Assembly (NCBI GenBank): GCA_963839995.1
Contig: CAWIXH010000015.1
Span: 124,001 to 188,000 of the forward strand
Direction of reading: 5' to 3'
DNA from: CAWIUB01 sp963839995
GTDB taxonomy: Bacteria > Actinomycetota > Actinomycetes > Mycobacteriales > Jatrophihabitantaceae
Length of the DNA: 64,000 nucleotides
In this document: positions 26,471 to 35,602 of the stretch, in pieces
How positions within the stretch are numbered: the first letter of the stretch is position 1
Layout of the letters: each line of letters starts with the position of its first letter
Notes under the pieces: model-generated
The model's input: only the letters and a program-made list of their open reading frames with translations
Database searches by the model: none
Told to the model about the DNA's origin: nothing
Translations under genes and position numbers: made by a program

Positions 26471-27277
26471 ATGACCAACGTGGCGATCGTCGGCGGGGGC
26501 AAGATCGGCGAGGCGCTGCTGTCCGGACTGCTGCGCCGGCACGAGTACGAGCCTGACTTGCTCGTCGTCGTGGAGAAGCACCCCGAACGGGCCGCGGAGC
26601 TGACCGCGACGCACGGGGTGCGTGTTGTCGGCATTCCCGAGGCCGCCGCCTTTGCGCGCACCGTGCTCCTCGCCGTCAAGCCGCAGGACATTGACGCGGT
26701 GCTGACCGAGCTGCACGATCATGTCGGGGCGCAGCATGTCGTCGTTTCGGTCGCGGCCGGCATCCCGACTGCGCGAATCGAACGGGCGCTGGGCGAGGGC
26801 GTGCCAGTCGTGCGGTGCATGCCCAACACCCCGGCGCTGTTCGACCAGGCCATGACCGCGGTGGCCCGCGGCGCGCACGCCACGGAGGAACACCTGGCGC
26901 TGGCCGAGTCGCTGCTCGCCGCGGTGGGCAAGGTGGTGCGGGTGCCCGAGTCGCAGCTGGACGCGGTGACGGCGCTGTCGGGTTCGGGCCCCGCGTATTT
27001 CTTCTTCCTGGTCGAGGCGATGATCGATGCCGGAATCCTGCTCGGCCTGCCCCGAGCCCTCGCCGCCCAGCTGATCGTGCAGACCGCTGTGGGCTCGGCG
27101 GTGATGTTGCGCGACTCGGGTGAGCATCCGGTACAACTGCGGGAGGCGGTCACCAGCCCCGGCGGCACGACGATCGCCGCGATCCGCGAGCTGGAGAACC
27201 ACGGTGTACGCGCGGCTCTGCTGGCCGCGATCGAGGCGGCCTGCGTGCGCAGCCGCGAGCTCGGTGCCACGCAATAG
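26471..27277 (+). CDS. proC: Pyrroline-5-carboxylate reductase
   Basis: Last step of proline synthesis, NAD(P)H-dependent. N-terminal Rossmann motif VAIVGGGKIGEALLSGLL, middle VLLAVKPQDI and VVSVAAGIPT, conserved VVRCMPNTPAL, and the C-terminal signature ALSGSGPAYFFFLVEAMIDA with VTSPGGTTIAAIRELE. 268 residues, standard length. In the same order as in mycobacteria: proC, HTH gene, bS22. Confidence 0.96.
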   Translation: MTNVAIVGGGKIGEALLSGLLRRHEYEPDLLVVVEKHPERAAELTATHGVRVVGIPEAAAFARTVLLAVKPQDIDAVLTELHDHVGAQHVVVSVAAGIPTARIERALGEGVPVVRCMPNTPALFDQAMTAVARGAHATEEHLALAESLLAAVGKVVRVPESQLDAVTALSGSGPAYFFFLVEAMIDAGILLGLPRALAAQLIVQTAVGSAVMLRDSGEHPVQLREAVTSPGGTTIAAIRELENHGVRAALLAAIEAACVRSRELGATQ

Positions 27278-27415
27278 CCGAATGACAGTAGATCAGTGGG
27301 GCTCATCTATCGCATTAGCCCCACCTGTACCGCTACTCTCGTCCCAGCACGTGCGTGTCCCGTCCGCCGGTGGGGAAGCCGGCGCACTGACACGTGCCGA
27401 AAGCTATGGTGACGT

Positions 27416-27715
27416 ATGACGACGTCCGACGACAGCGATGCCCGCACCACGAAGCCGAAGAAGGCGGCACCGCGCAAGGCGGCCGGTGCCGGAGCGGGAT
27501 CGCGCCGCGTCGCGCCCGAGGGCGTCGACGGGCTCGCTGAGGTGCGTTTTCTGACCGTCGCCGAGGTCGCCGGCGTGATGCGAGTGTCGAAGATGACCGT
27601 GTACCGCCTCGTCCACAGTGGAGAGCTGCCGGCCGTACGCGTCGGTCGCTCGTTCCGGGTGCCAGAGAAGGCCGTCCACGACTATCTGCAGGCCGCGTTC
27701 ATCGAAGCGGGCTGA
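27416..27715 (+). CDS. Excisionase/BldC-type helix-turn-helix protein
   Basis: 99 residues. A disordered Lys/Ala-rich N-terminus (KPKKAAPRKAAGAGAG) and a MerR-like winged helix of the excisionase family: FLTVAEVAGVMRVSKMTVYR, LVHSGELPAVRVGRSFRVPE. Small HTH proteins of this type act as chromosomal regulators; it lies between proC and bS22 as in mycobacteria (Rv0500A position). Target unknown. Confidence 0.88.
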   Translation: MTTSDDSDARTTKPKKAAPRKAAGAGAGSRRVAPEGVDGLAEVRFLTVAEVAGVMRVSKMTVYRLVHSGELPAVRVGRSFRVPEKAVHDYLQAAFIEAG

Positions 27716-27763
27716 TCAGCCGACCTCCGGGCGCCCGGTCGCGGCGGGGTAGGGTGTGCCCCC

Positions 27764-27862
27764 ATGGGTTCTGTGATCAAGAAGCGGCGCAAGCGGATGG
27801 CTAAGAAGAAGCATCGCAAGCTGCTCAAGCGCACCCGCGTCCAGCGCCGCAACAAGAAGTAG
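27764..27862 (+). CDS. Small ribosomal subunit protein bS22
   Basis: 32-residue very basic peptide MGSVIKKRRKRMAKKKHRKL followed by LKRTRVQRRNKK, the actinobacterial bS22 (AURKAIP1/COX24-like) protein that binds the small ribosomal subunit. It is too short for many gene finders. Complete, with a TAG stop, and in the expected place between the HTH gene and the epimerase gene. Confidence 0.95.
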   Translation: MGSVIKKRRKRMAKKKHRKLLKRTRVQRRNKK

Positions 27863-27870
27863 AGCGACTC

Positions 27871-28142
27871 GATCGCGCCGGAAGGAGCGATCTTGTCACC
27901 TCTCGCTGGCGCGGCTGCGGTCCGCTCTTGGTCACCAACTGGTCGCCCACGTCGTGTGCGATCCGGATCGCGCCGGAAGGAGCGATCTTGTCACCTCTCG
28001 CTGGCGCGGCTGCGGTCCGCTCTTGGTCACCAACTGGTCGCCCACGTCGTGTGCGATCCGGATCGCGCCGGAAGGAGCGATCTTGTCACCTCTCGCTGGC
28101 GCGGCTGCGGTCCGTTCTTGGTCACCAACTGGTCGCCCACGT
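27871..28142 (+). repeat. 95-bp direct tandem repeat, 2.9 copies
   Basis: Units start at 27871, 27966 and 28061 with almost no divergence; the third is cut at about 82 bp. Each unit begins with a small hairpin GATCGC-gccggaagga-GCGATC and holds TTGGTCACCAA (palindrome). It fills most of the 352-bp gap between bS22 and the epimerase gene. The epimerase frame stays open through it, but real coding starts at 28215. Confidence 0.95.
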
Positions 28143-28214
28143 GACCTCTTCGCCCGAACGGGCGCCTCTAGACTGAAGGCTCCGTCGTGCCACCCACTGA
28201 CCGGAGCCGCGATC

Positions 28215-29252
28215 ATGTCCAGCGTTGTCCTGGTGACCGGCGTGAGCCGTTACCTAGGCAACCGGCTGGCTGGCCAACTGGCCGCAGATCCGAACATCGA
28301 ACGCGTCATCGGCGTCGACACCACGCCACCGGGTCGCGGTGACCGCGGACGTCTCGGGCGAACCGAATTCGTGCGCGCGGACATTCGAAATCCGTTGATC
28401 GCCCGGGTGATTGCGCAGTCGGGGGTCGACACCGTGGTGCACGCCTCGGTGACCGCGACGCCTCGGGGCGCCGGCGGCCGCACGCCGATGAAAGAGATGA
28501 ACGTCATCGGCACCATGCAGCTGCTCGCTGCGTGCCAGAAGTCCGAGACGGTGCGCCGGCTGGTGGTGAAGTCGACGACCGCCGTGTACGGGTCGAGCCC
28601 GCGCGACCCCGCCGTCTTCACCGAAGAGATGACGGCGAAGGCCCTGCCCCGCGGCGGGTACGCCAAAGACGCGGTCGAGGTCGAGGGATACGTGCGCGGC
28701 TTCCTGCGGCGCCGCCCCGACATCGTGGTCAGCGTGCTGCGGTTTGCCAACTTCGTCGGTCCCACCGCCGATAGCCCGCTCACCCGCTATCTCTCGTTGC
28801 CGGTCGTCCCAGTGGCGTTCGGGTACGATCCGCGACTGCAGCTGCTGCACGAAGATGACGCGATCGAGGTGCTGCGACTGGCCACACTGACTGATCGGCC
28901 GGGCGTATTCAACGTCGCCGGCGAGGGGATACTGCTGCTCTCACAGGCGATTCGCCGCGCGGGGCGAGTCTCGGTTCCTGTGCCGGCACCGGCGGTGCGA
29001 CTCGTCGGCAGCCTCGTCCGGCGACGCGTCGACGCTTCGCCTGAGCAGCAGCAGTTCGTCAACTTCGGTCGAGTCGTCGACGTGAGCCGACTGCGCACGC
29101 AGTTCGGGTACCAGCCGCGGTACTCGACCGAGGCCGCGTTCGACTCGATGCTGGCAGAGCGCCCGCTGTCGCCGGTCGTGTCGGCGGGCATGGTGCGGCG
29201 CGCCGAGGACGCGGTCGGCCGGTTGCTCGGCGTGGGCGCGGGACGGCCCTGA
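28215..29252 (+). CDS. NAD-dependent epimerase/dehydratase, extended SDR
   Basis: 345 residues, Rv0501 (galE2)-like. The NAD loop is VLVTGVSRYLGNRLAGQLAA (TGxxxxxG form) at the N-terminus; also VVHASVTATP, VVKSTTAVYGSS with the Ser/Tyr region, and GGYAKDAVEVEGYV carrying Tyr-x3-Lys (YAKD). The C-terminal half is the variable substrate domain. ATG 28215 starts directly at the Rossmann strand; longer frames would translate the 95-bp repeats. Sugar substrate unknown. One base separates it from the acyltransferase gene. Confidence 0.85.
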   Translation: MSSVVLVTGVSRYLGNRLAGQLAADPNIERVIGVDTTPPGRGDRGRLGRTEFVRADIRNPLIARVIAQSGVDTVVHASVTATPRGAGGRTPMKEMNVIGTMQLLAACQKSETVRRLVVKSTTAVYGSSPRDPAVFTEEMTAKALPRGGYAKDAVEVEGYVRGFLRRRPDIVVSVLRFANFVGPTADSPLTRYLSLPVVPVAFGYDPRLQLLHEDDAIEVLRLATLTDRPGVFNVAGEGILLLSQAIRRAGRVSVPVPAPAVRLVGSLVRRRVDASPEQQQFVNFGRVVDVSRLRTQFGYQPRYSTEAAFDSMLAERPLSPVVSAGMVRRAEDAVGRLLGVGAGRP

Positions 29253-29253
29253 G

Positions 29254-30201
29254 ATGGCCCACGAAGCGCGGGTGATCCGGCTGCCGACGGTCGCACCCCA
29301 TCGACGCGTGGACGAGGCGCCTGGCCCGCTCGAGGCCGGCGCGACCAGGCCACCGATGTCCAACTGGGAGCGTCACGTAGCTGGTGGTCTGGCCCTGTTG
29401 CGCCGCCGGATCACCGGCGACTACGAGGTCGACGAGTTCGGCTTCGATCCCGACCTGACCGAGCACGTCCTGGCGCCGGCGCTTCGTCCGCTGTACCGAC
29501 GGTGGTTTCGCACCGAGGTCACCGGCATCCACCACATCCCGGTCGAGGGCGGAGCGCTGCTGGTGGCCAACCATGCCGGCGGGCTGTGGGCACTCGACGG
29601 CGTGATGACGGCGCTGGCCGTGCACGACGAGCATCCGGCGCATCGGTTCCTACGCATGCTTGGTGCCGATCTAGTGTTCACCACGCCAGTTCTCGGCGCG
29701 TTGGCCCGAAAGTCCGGCAGCACGCTGGCCTGCAATCCCGACGCCGAACGGTTGCTCGGCGAGGGTGAGCTGGTTGGTGTCTGGCCGGAGGGGTTCAAGG
29801 GCATTGGCAAACCCTTCAGTGAGCGCTACAAGCTGCAGCGGTTCGGCCGAGGCGGATTCGTCAGCGCGGCCCTGCGGGCCCAGGTACCGATCATCCCGGT
29901 GTCGATCGTCGGCTCCGAGGAGATCCACCCGATGCTGGGCAACGCCAAGACACTCGCCCGCGTCCTCGGCTTGCCCTACTTCCCGCTGACTCCGACATTT
30001 CCCTGGCTCGGCCCGCTCGGGCTCGTCCCGTTGCCGAGCAAGTGGCGGATCGAGTTCGGCGCACCTATCCACACCGACGCCTACGGTGGCGACGGCGCCG
30101 ACGACCCGATGCTCGTCTTCGAGCTCACCGACCGGGTGCGCGAGACGATCCAGTCGACGCTCTACCGGGTGCTCGCTCAGCGTCGTTCAGTCTGGCGCTG
30201 A
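29254..30201 (+). CDS. PlsC-family lysophospholipid acyltransferase-like protein
   Basis: 315 residues, Rv0502-like. A 60-residue N-terminal extension, then acyltransferase blocks: LLVANHAGGLWALDGVM (His and Asp of the HxnD catalytic motif), VWPEGFKGIGKPFSERYKLQ (EGxxG-type glycerol-phosphate site) and VPIIPVSIVGSEEIHP. Likely membrane-associated, transferring an acyl group to a lysolipid or other acceptor. Translationally close-coupled to the epimerase; joint role in envelope glycolipid synthesis is inferred. Confidence 0.85.
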   Translation: MAHEARVIRLPTVAPHRRVDEAPGPLEAGATRPPMSNWERHVAGGLALLRRRITGDYEVDEFGFDPDLTEHVLAPALRPLYRRWFRTEVTGIHHIPVEGGALLVANHAGGLWALDGVMTALAVHDEHPAHRFLRMLGADLVFTTPVLGALARKSGSTLACNPDAERLLGEGELVGVWPEGFKGIGKPFSERYKLQRFGRGGFVSAALRAQVPIIPVSIVGSEEIHPMLGNAKTLARVLGLPYFPLTPTFPWLGPLGLVPLPSKWRIEFGAPIHTDAYGGDGADDPMLVFELTDRVRETIQSTLYRVLAQRRSVWR

Positions 30202-30217
30202 GCACGTCGCGCCGCGT

Positions 30218-30997
30218 TCAGCTGGATTCGGCAGGGACGGCCCACGGTGGCGGGCCGTCAGGGATCAGGCCGTACACGTCGAAGAGCACTGCTGAGTCCA
30301 CCCCGAGCATGGCGCCGCTGGCTGCCGCTATCCACGGGAGGAACTCGGCGGGGTCGAAGGCGGCGTCGCCAAGCCCCTGCATGTAGGCGCGATGGGCTTG
30401 CAGCGACGCGACCCCTCGGTTGAGGAACTCCGTCACGTCCACGCCATGTGTCGGTTCACGCGCGCCTGCGAAGCACACGTAACGCACTCCAGTCCACGGC
30501 TTCACGCCTTCGTCGGCGAGCTCGGGGAAGACCCATCGGTTTCCTGCGTCACGCGCAGCGTCCAGCGTCGCCAGGCCGACTGCCCGGTGGTCGGCCTGGT
30601 TCGTAAAGCCCCCTGCACCGCGGTCGGTGAATACCCCACCGACGACGATCTCGGGCCGATGCCGGCGGATAGCGCGAGTGATGTCACGGCGCAGCGGCAG
30701 CCCGTACTCGATCACGCCGTCGCGATGGTCGAGGAACTCGACGACGTCGACGCCGACCTCACGGGCCCCGGCGCGTTCCTCCGCTTCCCGCAAGACGCGC
30801 GCTTGATCAGGCTCAACCGCGTCGATTCCCGCCTCGCCGCGGGTGGCGAGCAGGTAGCTGACCTGCTTGCCCTGCGAGGTCCAGCGGGCGACGGCGGACG
30901 CCGCACCGTACTCCAGATCGTCCGGGTGCGCAGCGACGCAGAGCGCTCGTTCCCAGTCTTCACGCAGGGCAGGCAAGAGGGGCGGTGGGCCGGGCAC
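30218..30997 (-). CDS. PIG-L (LmbE-like) deacetylase
   Basis: 259 residues of the zinc-dependent N-acetylglucosaminyl deacetylase fold. Zinc motif AHPDDLEYG (residues 22-30), GVFTDRGAGGFTNQADHRAV (second His) and a C-terminal HGVDVTEF region. The family includes mycothiol enzymes MshB and Mca, but this one is shorter and more like general PIG-L proteins. GTG start 30997. It follows the HAD gene closely on the same strand. Confidence 0.85.
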   Translation of the reverse strand: MPGPPPLLPALREDWERALCVAAHPDDLEYGAASAVARWTSQGKQVSYLLATRGEAGIDAVEPDQARVLREAEERAGAREVGVDVVEFLDHRDGVIEYGLPLRRDITRAIRRHRPEIVVGGVFTDRGAGGFTNQADHRAVGLATLDAARDAGNRWVFPELADEGVKPWTGVRYVCFAGAREPTHGVDVTEFLNRGVASLQAHRAYMQGLGDAAFDPAEFLPWIAAASGAMLGVDSAVLFDVYGLIPDGPPPWAVPAESS

Positions 30998-31006
30998 AGC
31001 GCGATG

Positions 31007-31819
31007 CTACCGGCCCGCATGCCCCCAGTTCGGGCGCCTCAGGGCATTCGCTCGGCGGGCAGCCACGACACCGCCCGCCACCGCGCCCGCACCCAGCAGG
31101 GCGGGAACGCCGATCTTGGCCGCCTTGCGGCCGGTGCGGAAGTCGCGGATCTCCCATCCGCGTTTTCGTGCCTCGTCGCGTAACGCCGAGTCGGGGTTGA
31201 CCGCCATGGGGTGGCCCACCAGCGACAGCAGCGGCAGGTCGTTGATCGAGTCGGTGTAGGCGAAGCATTGCGTCAGATCCAGTCCCTCGCATTCAGCGAG
31301 CGCGCGCACCGCCGCGGCTTTCGCCTCGCCGTGTAGCACGTCGCCGACCAGCCGTCCCGTGTACTGGCCATCCACCGTCTCGGCCACTGTGCCGAGGGCA
31401 CCGGTCAAGCCGAGCCGTTTCGCGATGATCAGCGCGAGGTCTTGCGGCGTGGCCGTCACCAGCCAGACCCGTTCACCCGCCGTGATGTGCTGGTTGGCCA
31501 ACGCCTGGGTGCCGGACCAGATCTTGGACGCCATCGACTCGTCGTAGATCTCCTCGCCGAGCGCGACGACCTCGCTGACCTTCTTGCCGGCAACGAAGGC
31601 CAGCGCGGAGTCCCGCGTCTGGTGCATGTCGTCCCTGGACTCGCCCCGCGCTCGCAGCTTCGCCTGGCGGATCGCGAAGGTGCCCACGTCCCGCCACGAG
31701 AAGAACTTGCGTGCGGCCAGTCCCTTCGCAAAGTGGAAGATCGACGCCCCGACCATGATCGTGTTGTCGACGTCGAAGAACGCGGCCACCTCGCTTGCTG
31801 GGGCCTCCGGACGGGTCAT
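31007..31819 (-). CDS. HAD-IB family hydrolase, SerB1-like phosphatase
   Basis: 270 residues (Rv0505c position). HAD motif I VAAFFDVDNTIMVGAS with the nucleophile Asp and acid Asp, motif II in ERVWLVTATPQDLALI, the Lys in GEAKAAAVRALAE, and motif III FAYTDSINDLPLL. A C-terminal hydrophobic segment (GVPALLGAGAVAGGVVAARR) suggests membrane association. ATG 31819 with GGGAGGTG upstream. Phosphoserine or lysophospholipid head groups are typical substrates; not resolved. Confidence 0.88.
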   Translation of the reverse strand: MTRPEAPASEVAAFFDVDNTIMVGASIFHFAKGLAARKFFSWRDVGTFAIRQAKLRARGESRDDMHQTRDSALAFVAGKKVSEVVALGEEIYDESMASKIWSGTQALANQHITAGERVWLVTATPQDLALIIAKRLGLTGALGTVAETVDGQYTGRLVGDVLHGEAKAAAVRALAECEGLDLTQCFAYTDSINDLPLLSLVGHPMAVNPDSALRDEARKRGWEIRDFRTGRKAAKIGVPALLGAGAVAGGVVAARRANALRRPNWGHAGR

Positions 31820-31848
31820 TCGCCCACCTCCCACGCAGCGGAACCAGC

Positions 31849-33036
31849 CTATCCGCCCGAGGGGGTGAGGCAGACCTCGACGCCGAGGATGAGGGTGACG
31901 TTCAGGCAGCCGCTGCTCACCGTCACGGGCGGCGGCAGCAACCCGGGCGCGGCGGTCGTGGTCGCCGGACTTGGTGTCGGTGTCGGCTGGCCCGAGTAGG
32001 CGCCCGACGCCCCGCCCGCGGCACCGCCCGCAGCCGACGAGGCGGGTGGCGGATTGGCCACACCTTGCGGGTTCGTCGCGTTCGGCCCGGCACCGGGAGA
32101 CGTCGTTGCGGACGACCCGCCGGGGCCGCTCCCACCGCTTCGACCCGGTGCGCTCGCGCCACTCGACGGCACGGCCGGACTGGACGGGGTTCCCGGCGGA
32201 CTCGACGCGCACGGACCACAGGGGATCGGCCCGAGGTCGTCGGTCGGGGCGGTGGCCAGGCAGGCGCAGGCCAGATCGGCCCGCAGCGCGGTCGCGCGCT
32301 GCAGGACGGCGTTAGCCAGCGACGCAGATGCCGCCGCTCGGTCATGCAACGTCCCGACCGGGATCGCCGACGTGATCGCGCTGAGCAGCTTGACCTGGCC
32401 GGGGCCCCAGTCCATCACCGCCGTCAGCGGGTCGGGGGACTTCGAGGAGACGGTCTTGCCGGCGATCAGCCGCGAGGCGTGCCGAGCATCGGAGTCGGCG
32501 TCGTCGAGCGTCTCGCTCATCAGCCGGTCGGCCCGTGGCTTGATCTGACTCGCCTCGGTGGGCGGCGCGCTCGACCCGATGGAATCGGTCCAGACGCCCA
32601 GCACCTCCTCGGCGCGCGTCCCGGCCTGCGCGAGGTAGGTCTTGCCGCGGGCCACGTCACCGCCGGTCAGCGCCAGCTTGACGTCCTCACTCGCCCGCTT
32701 GACCGAATAAAGGGTGTCACCGGGCAGCGACTTGCCGCTGAACCAGACGAGCAGGCCCAGCACCACCGCGCTGACCGCGACCAACGCCCCGGCGACGGCG
32801 ACCGCACGCCTCGGCCCGCGGCGGCGGGGACGCTCGGTGGCCGGCTCGGCAACCCCCTCCTCGACCAGCCGCGGGGCCGCCGCGATGAGCTGGCCACGCA
32901 GCTCGGCGCGGAACTCGGGGGCCGGGACGGCGGGAGAGGAGGGCAGGTCGCGCAAGGCCGCCAGCAGCGCCCGGACCCGCGGGTCGGTCGAAGCGGCCGG
33001 GTCGGGGTAACGGCGAAGCAGGCGCAGGTCAGCCAT
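31849..33036 (-). CDS. Membrane protein with DUF5667 domain, probable anti-sigma factor (RsbN-like)
   Basis: 395 residues. A cytoplasmic N-terminal region of about 80 residues, one membrane helix (AVAVAGALVAVSAVVLGLLVW), then a DUF5667 domain (KSLPGDTLYSVKRASEDVKL, TYLAQAGTRAEEVLG) and a long Pro/Ser/Gly-rich extracellular tail ending GCLNVTLILGVEVCLTPSGG. It follows the BldN-like sigma gene, the position of RsbN in Streptomyces, so it probably holds that sigma factor at the membrane (inference from order and topology). Confidence 0.82.
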   Translation of the reverse strand: MADLRLLRRYPDPAASTDPRVRALLAALRDLPSSPAVPAPEFRAELRGQLIAAAPRLVEEGVAEPATERPRRRGPRRAVAVAGALVAVSAVVLGLLVWFSGKSLPGDTLYSVKRASEDVKLALTGGDVARGKTYLAQAGTRAEEVLGVWTDSIGSSAPPTEASQIKPRADRLMSETLDDADSDARHASRLIAGKTVSSKSPDPLTAVMDWGPGQVKLLSAITSAIPVGTLHDRAAASASLANAVLQRATALRADLACACLATAPTDDLGPIPCGPCASSPPGTPSSPAVPSSGASAPGRSGGSGPGGSSATTSPGAGPNATNPQGVANPPPASSAAGGAAGGASGAYSGQPTPTPSPATTTAAPGLLPPPVTVSSGCLNVTLILGVEVCLTPSGG

Positions 33037-33135
33037 CGGCTCCTCCCCCCAACCCCGGCGCCCGAGTGTCGGCGGGCACTGGACGTTCGTCCATGGGGGA
33101 CAACGAACGACGAGCAGGCGTGTAACGGAGCCGCG

Positions 33136-33942
33136 TCATGGCTGACTACCTACGAGCTGCGCCAATTTCCGCACCGCGCGATGCTGCAAGGCCTTGATCG
33201 CGCCATGGTTCTTGCCCATGACGGCGGCGGTCTCGCTGACCGAGAGCCCCTGCATGAACCGCAGCACCACGCATTCGCGCTGCTCTGTGCCGAGCTGATT
33301 GACGGCGGCGACAAGCTGCCCCGACGTCAGGCTGGCGAGCACCGCCGTCTCGGTGCTGGGCACGGGGTCGTCCGGCTCGATCGGCTGGTCGGTGAGGACC
33401 TCGAGGCGAGTGCGCGCGGACTTGGAGTGGTCGAACACGATGTTGCGCGCGATCGTCGTGAACCACGCACCGACATCGCGGCCCTGGTAGCTGAGCTGGC
33501 CGATGCTGCGCAGAGCACGCAGGAACGTCTCGCTGGTGAAATCCTCGGCCAGCGCGCGGTCGCCGACCCGGTAGTAGATGTAGCGGAAGACTGGGTCCAC
33601 GTAGCGGTCGTAGAGCCGGCCGAATGCCTCACCGTCACCCTGCTGAGCCCGCGTGACGATCCGCCAGACCTCGCGGTGCGTCTCGTGCACGCCGGGCGGC
33701 GACGTGGCGTCCGGTGGGGAAGAGTGCAGCGCGGCGGGCCCGGGTGCGCCCCCGCCCGTCGCCTGTGAGAACAACGGCCCGAGCCCGGCAAGGACGGGGC
33801 CGTTTTCGGCTGTGAGAACGGCCGTCACCTGACGGGCGAGATCATGCAGCCCGAACGGACTCCACCCCGCAATGCGCTGACCGCGAGCCGTGCGCGCACT
33901 GCGCTCGTGGTGTGCCGGCGTACGGATCGCCAGCCTCCCCAT
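33136..33942 (-). CDS. bldN: ECF sigma factor, BldN-like, with N-terminal pro-sequence
   Basis: Sigma region 2: GEAFGRLYDRYVDPVFRYIY, YRVGDRALAEDFTSETFLRA; region 4: EQRECVVLRFMQGLSVSETA, AVMGKNHGAIKALQHRAVRK. These match Streptomyces BldN closely. From ATG 33942 there are about 85 residues before region 2, including FGLHDLARQVTAVLTAENGP, comparable to the inhibitory pro-sequence of BldN. The family needs pro-sequence removal and release from an anti-sigma partner (here the DUF5667 protein) to act. The exact start is not certain. Confidence 0.85.
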   Translation of the reverse strand: MGRLAIRTPAHHERSARTARGQRIAGWSPFGLHDLARQVTAVLTAENGPVLAGLGPLFSQATGGGAPGPAALHSSPPDATSPPGVHETHREVWRIVTRAQQGDGEAFGRLYDRYVDPVFRYIYYRVGDRALAEDFTSETFLRALRSIGQLSYQGRDVGAWFTTIARNIVFDHSKSARTRLEVLTDQPIEPDDPVPSTETAVLASLTSGQLVAAVNQLGTEQRECVVLRFMQGLSVSETAAVMGKNHGAIKALQHRAVRKLAQLVGSQP

Positions 33943-34105
33943 GGCGCGCACTCGACGTGGTACAAGTAGCGCATCACCGTACCGGCGTGCACTCTTTGGC
34001 ACCAATCTGGCCGGCAAACGCCTAAGGCCGCCCGCGCGACCGCGTCTTGAGGCATGCTGGCGGTCAAGGCGGGCTCGGCGGCTGCGGGAGGCGGGCTGAG
34101 GTATC

Positions 34106-35602
34106 ATGGGCGGTCTATCAGAACTGGTTCGGCGGGTGGCTGGCACGCAGCCGAACCGGACGGCGCTGGTCGATGGCACGACCCGGCTGACCTGGGCGCA
34201 GTTGGATGACGCGATCACCCGGGCCGCGCTGGCGTTCGGCGCGGCCGGCCTCCTGTCGGGCGACCGGGTGGCCATCCAGCTCGGCACGAGTACCGATTTC
34301 GCCACCCTGTACCTGGGCGCCCTGCGGGCGGGGCTGGTAGTCGTCCCGGTGAACCCGGGCTACACGGTTCCCGAGCTCAGCTCCGTGCTGGAGGACTGCG
34401 GCGCGCGGCTGCTCGTCACGTCGTCCGTATCGGCGATCGAGGCCGTCGCGAGCCTGCCGGTGGAGCATGTCGCGGCAGCGGCGCCCAGCGCGCCCGAGCC
34501 GGCGGGCACCCTCGCCGACCTGCTGGCCGGCGCACCACAGGGCGGCGACCCGCGCGCCGACCGCAGCGGCGAGGACCTGGCGATGCTGCTCTACACCAGC
34601 GGCACCGGCGGCCGGCCCAAGGGTGCGATGCTGTCGGTGCGGGCGGTGCTCGCGAACCTCGACCAGCTGGCTGCCGTCGAACCGCCGTTGATAACCGCGC
34701 AGGACGTGGCGTTCGTCCCGCTGCCGTTGTTCCACGTGTTCGGCCTCAACGCTGGACTCGGCATGGCGCTGCGGGCGGGCGCCACGACCGTCCTGAGCGA
34801 CCGCTTCGACCCGGCCGGGACCCTCGAGTCGATGCGGCGCGAGCGGGTCACCTTGCTGATCGGTGCTCCGGCGACGTTCCAGCACTTGCTCGGGCAGCCG
34901 GGTTTCAGCGACGCGTTCGCGTCCGTGGGGAAAGCAATCTCCGGGTCGGCCCCGCTGTCGCCCGAGCTCGTTGGCGAGTATGGCCGGAGCGGCGTGATGC
35001 TGCTCGAGGGGTACGGGCTCACCGAAGCGGCCCCGGCAGTGACGGTGAATGCTGAGCGGCCCAAGGCGGGGTCGGTCGGCCGACCGCTCCCCGGGGTCGA
35101 GGTCCACCTTCGCGATGCCGACGGCGAACCGATCGACGACGAGTTCGACCCGGGTGAGTTGCTCGTCCGCGGCCCCAACCTGTTTTCCGGCTACTGGCCA
35201 GGCGGCACCGACGGCCCGGACGCCGAGGGCTGGTTCGCCACCGGCGACATCGCGGTCGCGGACGAGGACGGCGACCTTCTCCTGGTCGGGCGCACCGACG
35301 AGCTCGTTCTCGTCAACGGCTTCAATGTGTACCCGACGGAAGTCGAGGCGGTGTTCGGCGCCGAGCCAGGCGTGGACGAGGTCGCCGTCGTCGGCGTTGA
35401 CGATCCGGACACTGGCGAAGCCCTGGTCGCCTACGTCGTTCCGGCGCCCGGCGCCCAGCTGGACCCACCCTCGCTGATCCAGGCGGCGTCGCGGTCGCTG
35501 GCCCGGTTCAAGCTGCCACATTCCGTCGAACTCGTCGACGCGCTGCCACATACGGCGACCGGCAAGGTGATGAAATGGCAGCTGCGTGATGCCGGCGACT
35601 GA
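34106..35602 (+). CDS. Acyl-CoA synthetase (AMP-dependent ligase, FadD-like)
   Basis: 498 residues of the ANL superfamily. P-loop-like A3 core LLYTSGTGGRPKGAMLS (about residues 161-177), A5 LLEGYGLTEAAP, A7 EGWFATGDIA, A8 hinge GRTDELVLVNGFNVYPTEVE and the A10 lysine TATGKVMKWQL. Activates a carboxylic acid through an acyl-AMP; chain length not predictable. Divergent from the bldN-like gene, and its end overlaps the glutaredoxin-like gene. Confidence 0.9.
   Translation: MGGLSELVRRVAGTQPNRTALVDGTTRLTWAQLDDAITRAALAFGAAGLLSGDRVAIQLGTSTDFATLYLGALRAGLVVVPVNPGYTVPELSSVLEDCGARLLVTSSVSAIEAVASLPVEHVAAAAPSAPEPAGTLADLLAGAPQGGDPRADRSGEDLAMLLYTSGTGGRPKGAMLSVRAVLANLDQLAAVEPPLITAQDVAFVPLPLFHVFGLNAGLGMALRAGATTVLSDRFDPAGTLESMRRERVTLLIGAPATFQHLLGQPGFSDAFASVGKAISGSAPLSPELVGEYGRSGVMLLEGYGLTEAAPAVTVNAERPKAGSVGRPLPGVEVHLRDADGEPIDDEFDPGELLVRGPNLFSGYWPGGTDGPDAEGWFATGDIAVADEDGDLLLVGRTDELVLVNGFNVYPTEVEAVFGAEPGVDEVAVVGVDDPDTGEALVAYVVPAPGAQLDPPSLIQAASRSLARFKLPHSVELVDALPHTATGKVMKWQLRDAGD

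Noticed and set aside
27871..28142. Regular repeats considered as a CRISPR array
   Set aside because: The repeats are contiguous 95-bp units with no unique spacers and no cas genes nearby.
27954..28214. In-frame N-terminal extension of the epimerase through the repeats
   Set aside because: The translated repeats are low-complexity; the Rossmann strand begins right at ATG 28215.
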